64,000 nucleotides of DNA, from positions 845,099 to 909,098 of the forward strand of contig NZ_KB890739.1 of NCBI RefSeq assembly GCF_000373245.1, read 5' to 3'. Position 1 is the stretch's first letter. Each line of letters opens with the position of its first letter. Shown piece after piece: positions 62,642-64,000 of the stretch. Origin of the DNA: Echinicola pacifica DSM 19836. Its GTDB lineage: Bacteria; Bacteroidota; Bacteroidia; Cytophagales; Cyclobacteriaceae. Under the pieces are notes generated by a model, which was given only the letters and a program-made list of their open reading frames with translations, did not search any database and had not been told where the DNA came from. Made by a program: the position numbers and the translations under genes.

Positions 62642-64000
62642 ATGCTACCGATCAATAAATGGACTAGGAAATTATGGCTTCCTTTCTCAGCTTTGATGCT
62701 GACAATGGGGCTGATGATATCCTGTGAAAAAGCGGGTGGGGAAAGTGACAAGGTGGATTTCAATGCAGAAGTAAGGCCGATCATAAACACTAAATGCATT
62801 ACCTGCCACGGTGGCGTGAAGCAATCGGGCAAATTCAGTTTACTTTTTGAAGAGGAGGCCCTGGAGCCAAATAAGTCGGGTAAGCCGGCGATCATTCCCG
62901 GTCATGCCAGTGACAGTGAGATGATCAAACGGATCTTACACAGCGACCCAGAGCAGCGTATGCCGCCGGAAGGGCCGCCACTGTCCAAAGCGGAAGTGGA
63001 AATCCTGAAGAAATGGATAGATCAAGGCGCTAAATGGGAAGACCATTGGGCTTTTGTGCCGCCAGAATCTCCTGAGCTGCCGGAGACGGATCATGAGGAA
63101 TGGATAACTAATCCCATCGACCAGTTTGCCCTGGCCAGGATGGGGGAGCATGGACTGGAGCCCTCTCCGGAGGCAGCACCAGAGGTATTGATCAGACGGC
63201 TGAGTCTGGATCTGGTGGGACTTCCTCCCAGGGCGGATCATATTCAGCGCTATCGCGCAAAACCAACGAAAGAAACGTACAATGATATCGTGGACGAGCT
63301 ATTGGATTCTCCGCATTACGGCGAAAGATGGGCCGCTATGTGGATGGATCTCGCTCGCTATGCAGATACTAAGGGCTACCAAAAAGACCGCCATCGCCCC
63401 ATGTGGAAATACAGGGATTGGGTGATCAAGGCTTTTAATGCAGATATGCCTTTTGACCAATTTACGGTCGAGCAGCTGGCGGGGGATTTACTCCCTTCTC
63501 CCAGTCAGGACCAGTTGATCGCCACGGGATTTCATCGCAATACCATGACCAATGATGAGAGTGGTACAGACGATGAGGAATTTCGGGTGTCGGCAGTTCT
63601 GGATCGAGTCAATACCACCTGGGAGGTTTGGCAGGGCATCACCATGGCCTGTGTACAGTGCCATAGCCATCCCTATGATCCGATCAAGCATGATGAATTT
63701 TATGAATTCTATGCGTTTATGAATAATACCCAGGACGCTGATACCTGGACGGATACGCCTACCATGCCCGTGTTTACCGAGGTGCAGGAGGACAATCGCG
63801 AGGCCATTATTCACTGGCTGGACAGCGTAAAGGCGGGGGGACAAGAAAAGACCTTAGCTTCCCTGGTGGCGGCAAAGGAAAAAGAATTGCATTCCTTCCG
63901 AGGGGAGCCCTTGCCCATTATGAAGGAGCTTCCTGCGGAAGAACAACGGACGACCTTCGTTTTTGAGCGAGGCAACTGGATGTCACATGGCAAGGAAGTT
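62642..64000 (+). CDS. PSD1-type cytochrome c lipoprotein (DUF1549/DUF1553 class), 5' part
   Basis: The first 453 residues are visible; the gene runs off the right edge. Lipoprotein signal ends at Cys28. Next is a planctomycete-type cytochrome c domain with haem motif CITCH (Cys52, Cys55, His56) and RMPPEGPPL as the distal Met loop, then a DUF1549-like domain (NPIDQFALARM; RRLSLDLVGLPP; ERWAAMWMDLARYAD; NDESGTDDEEFRV) with a second Cys-x-x-Cys-His, CVQCH. The DUF1553 part should follow beyond the window. Such proteins are abundant in Planctomycetes and Verrucomicrobia next to sulfatases and glycan genes, but their reaction is unknown; a redox role is inferred from the haem motifs. Confidence 0.88.
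   Translation, partial: MLPINKWTRKLWLPFSALMLTMGLMISCEKAGGESDKVDFNAEVRPIINTKCITCHGGVKQSGKFSLLFEEEALEPNKSGKPAIIPGHASDSEMIKRILHSDPEQRMPPEGPPLSKAEVEILKKWIDQGAKWEDHWAFVPPESPELPETDHEEWITNPIDQFALARMGEHGLEPSPEAAPEVLIRRLSLDLVGLPPRADHIQRYRAKPTKETYNDIVDELLDSPHYGERWAAMWMDLARYADTKGYQKDRHRPMWKYRDWVIKAFNADMPFDQFTVEQLAGDLLPSPSQDQLIATGFHRNTMTNDESGTDDEEFRVSAVLDRVNTTWEVWQGITMACVQCHSHPYDPIKHDEFYEFYAFMNNTQDADTWTDTPTMPVFTEVQEDNREAIIHWLDSVKAGGQEKTLASLVAAKEKELHSFRGEPLPIMKELPAEEQRTTFVFERGNWMSHGKEV

Noticed and set aside
1-64000. Mobile elements, CRISPR arrays, tRNA or rRNA genes, phage genes
   Set aside because: Looked for on both strands; no transposase, integrase, regularly spaced repeats or RNA gene was recognised.

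Overview
The window looks like part of a Bacteroidota chromosome, probably a Cytophagales (Cyclobacteriaceae-like) glycan degrader and plausibly marine. The basis is six SusC/SusD outer-membrane pairs, three hybrid two-component regulators (HTCS: propeller sensor, histidine kinase, receiver and AraC DNA-binding domain in one protein), many lipoproteins, two family S1 sulfatases, and the lack of Shine-Dalgarno sequences before starts. The taxonomic placement is inference from gene style, not from a marker gene. No tRNA, rRNA, CRISPR array, transposase or phage gene was seen. All 30 genes lie on the + strand.

Layout: (1) 1-1265 is the 3' part of HTCS1. (2) 1498-11991 is a tandem operon, SusC1-SusD1-SusC2-SusD2-DUF1735-like lipoprotein, closed by a terminator. 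(3) 12440-17720 is SusC3-SusD3-fasciclin-like lipoprotein, closed by a terminator. (4) 18213-26063 is a GntR regulator with a sugar-binding-type C-terminus, an iduronate-2-sulfatase-like S1 sulfatase, a GH3 and a GH2-like protein. (5) 26379-31037 is SusC4-SusD4, closed by a terminator. (6) 31312-40355 is HTCS2 followed by SusC5-SusD5. (7) 40840-46855 is a GH88 unsaturated uronyl hydrolase, a second S1 sulfatase and a PL8 lyase, closed by a terminator. (8) 47110-48178 is a small Crp/Fnr regulator plus SRPBCC protein cassette, apparently unrelated to glycans. (9) 48574-53471 is SusC6-SusD6, closed by a terminator. (10) 53677-60933 is a BNR_4 propeller protein that resembles ulvan lyases, a GH43 with a CBM6-like tail, and HTCS3. 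(11) 61557-64000 is a Tat-exported propeller protein and the start of a PSD1-type cytochrome c lipoprotein.

Working model: the region is a compound polysaccharide utilisation locus for one or more sulfated, uronic-acid-containing glycans. Lyases (PL8 and the BNR_4 protein) would cut at uronic acids, GH88 would remove the unsaturated uronyl ends, sulfatases would remove sulfate, and GH3, GH43 and GH2-like enzymes would trim neutral sugars. SusC/D pairs would import the pieces, and HTCS and GntR proteins would sense them. Ulvan-like algal polysaccharide and chondroitin/dermatan-type glycosaminoglycan both fit, and sequence alone cannot choose.

The most notable observations are: a GH2-like protein with His at the acid/base Glu position; a BNR_4 protein carrying the His/His/Tyr/Arg spacing of ulvan lyases; a perfect FNR-type box between the Crp/Fnr gene and its SRPBCC neighbour; a conserved element upstream of two SusC operons that may be an HTCS site; a short SusC without the usual N-terminal domain; and a 14-bp LacI-style palindrome before the propeller/PSD1 pair.
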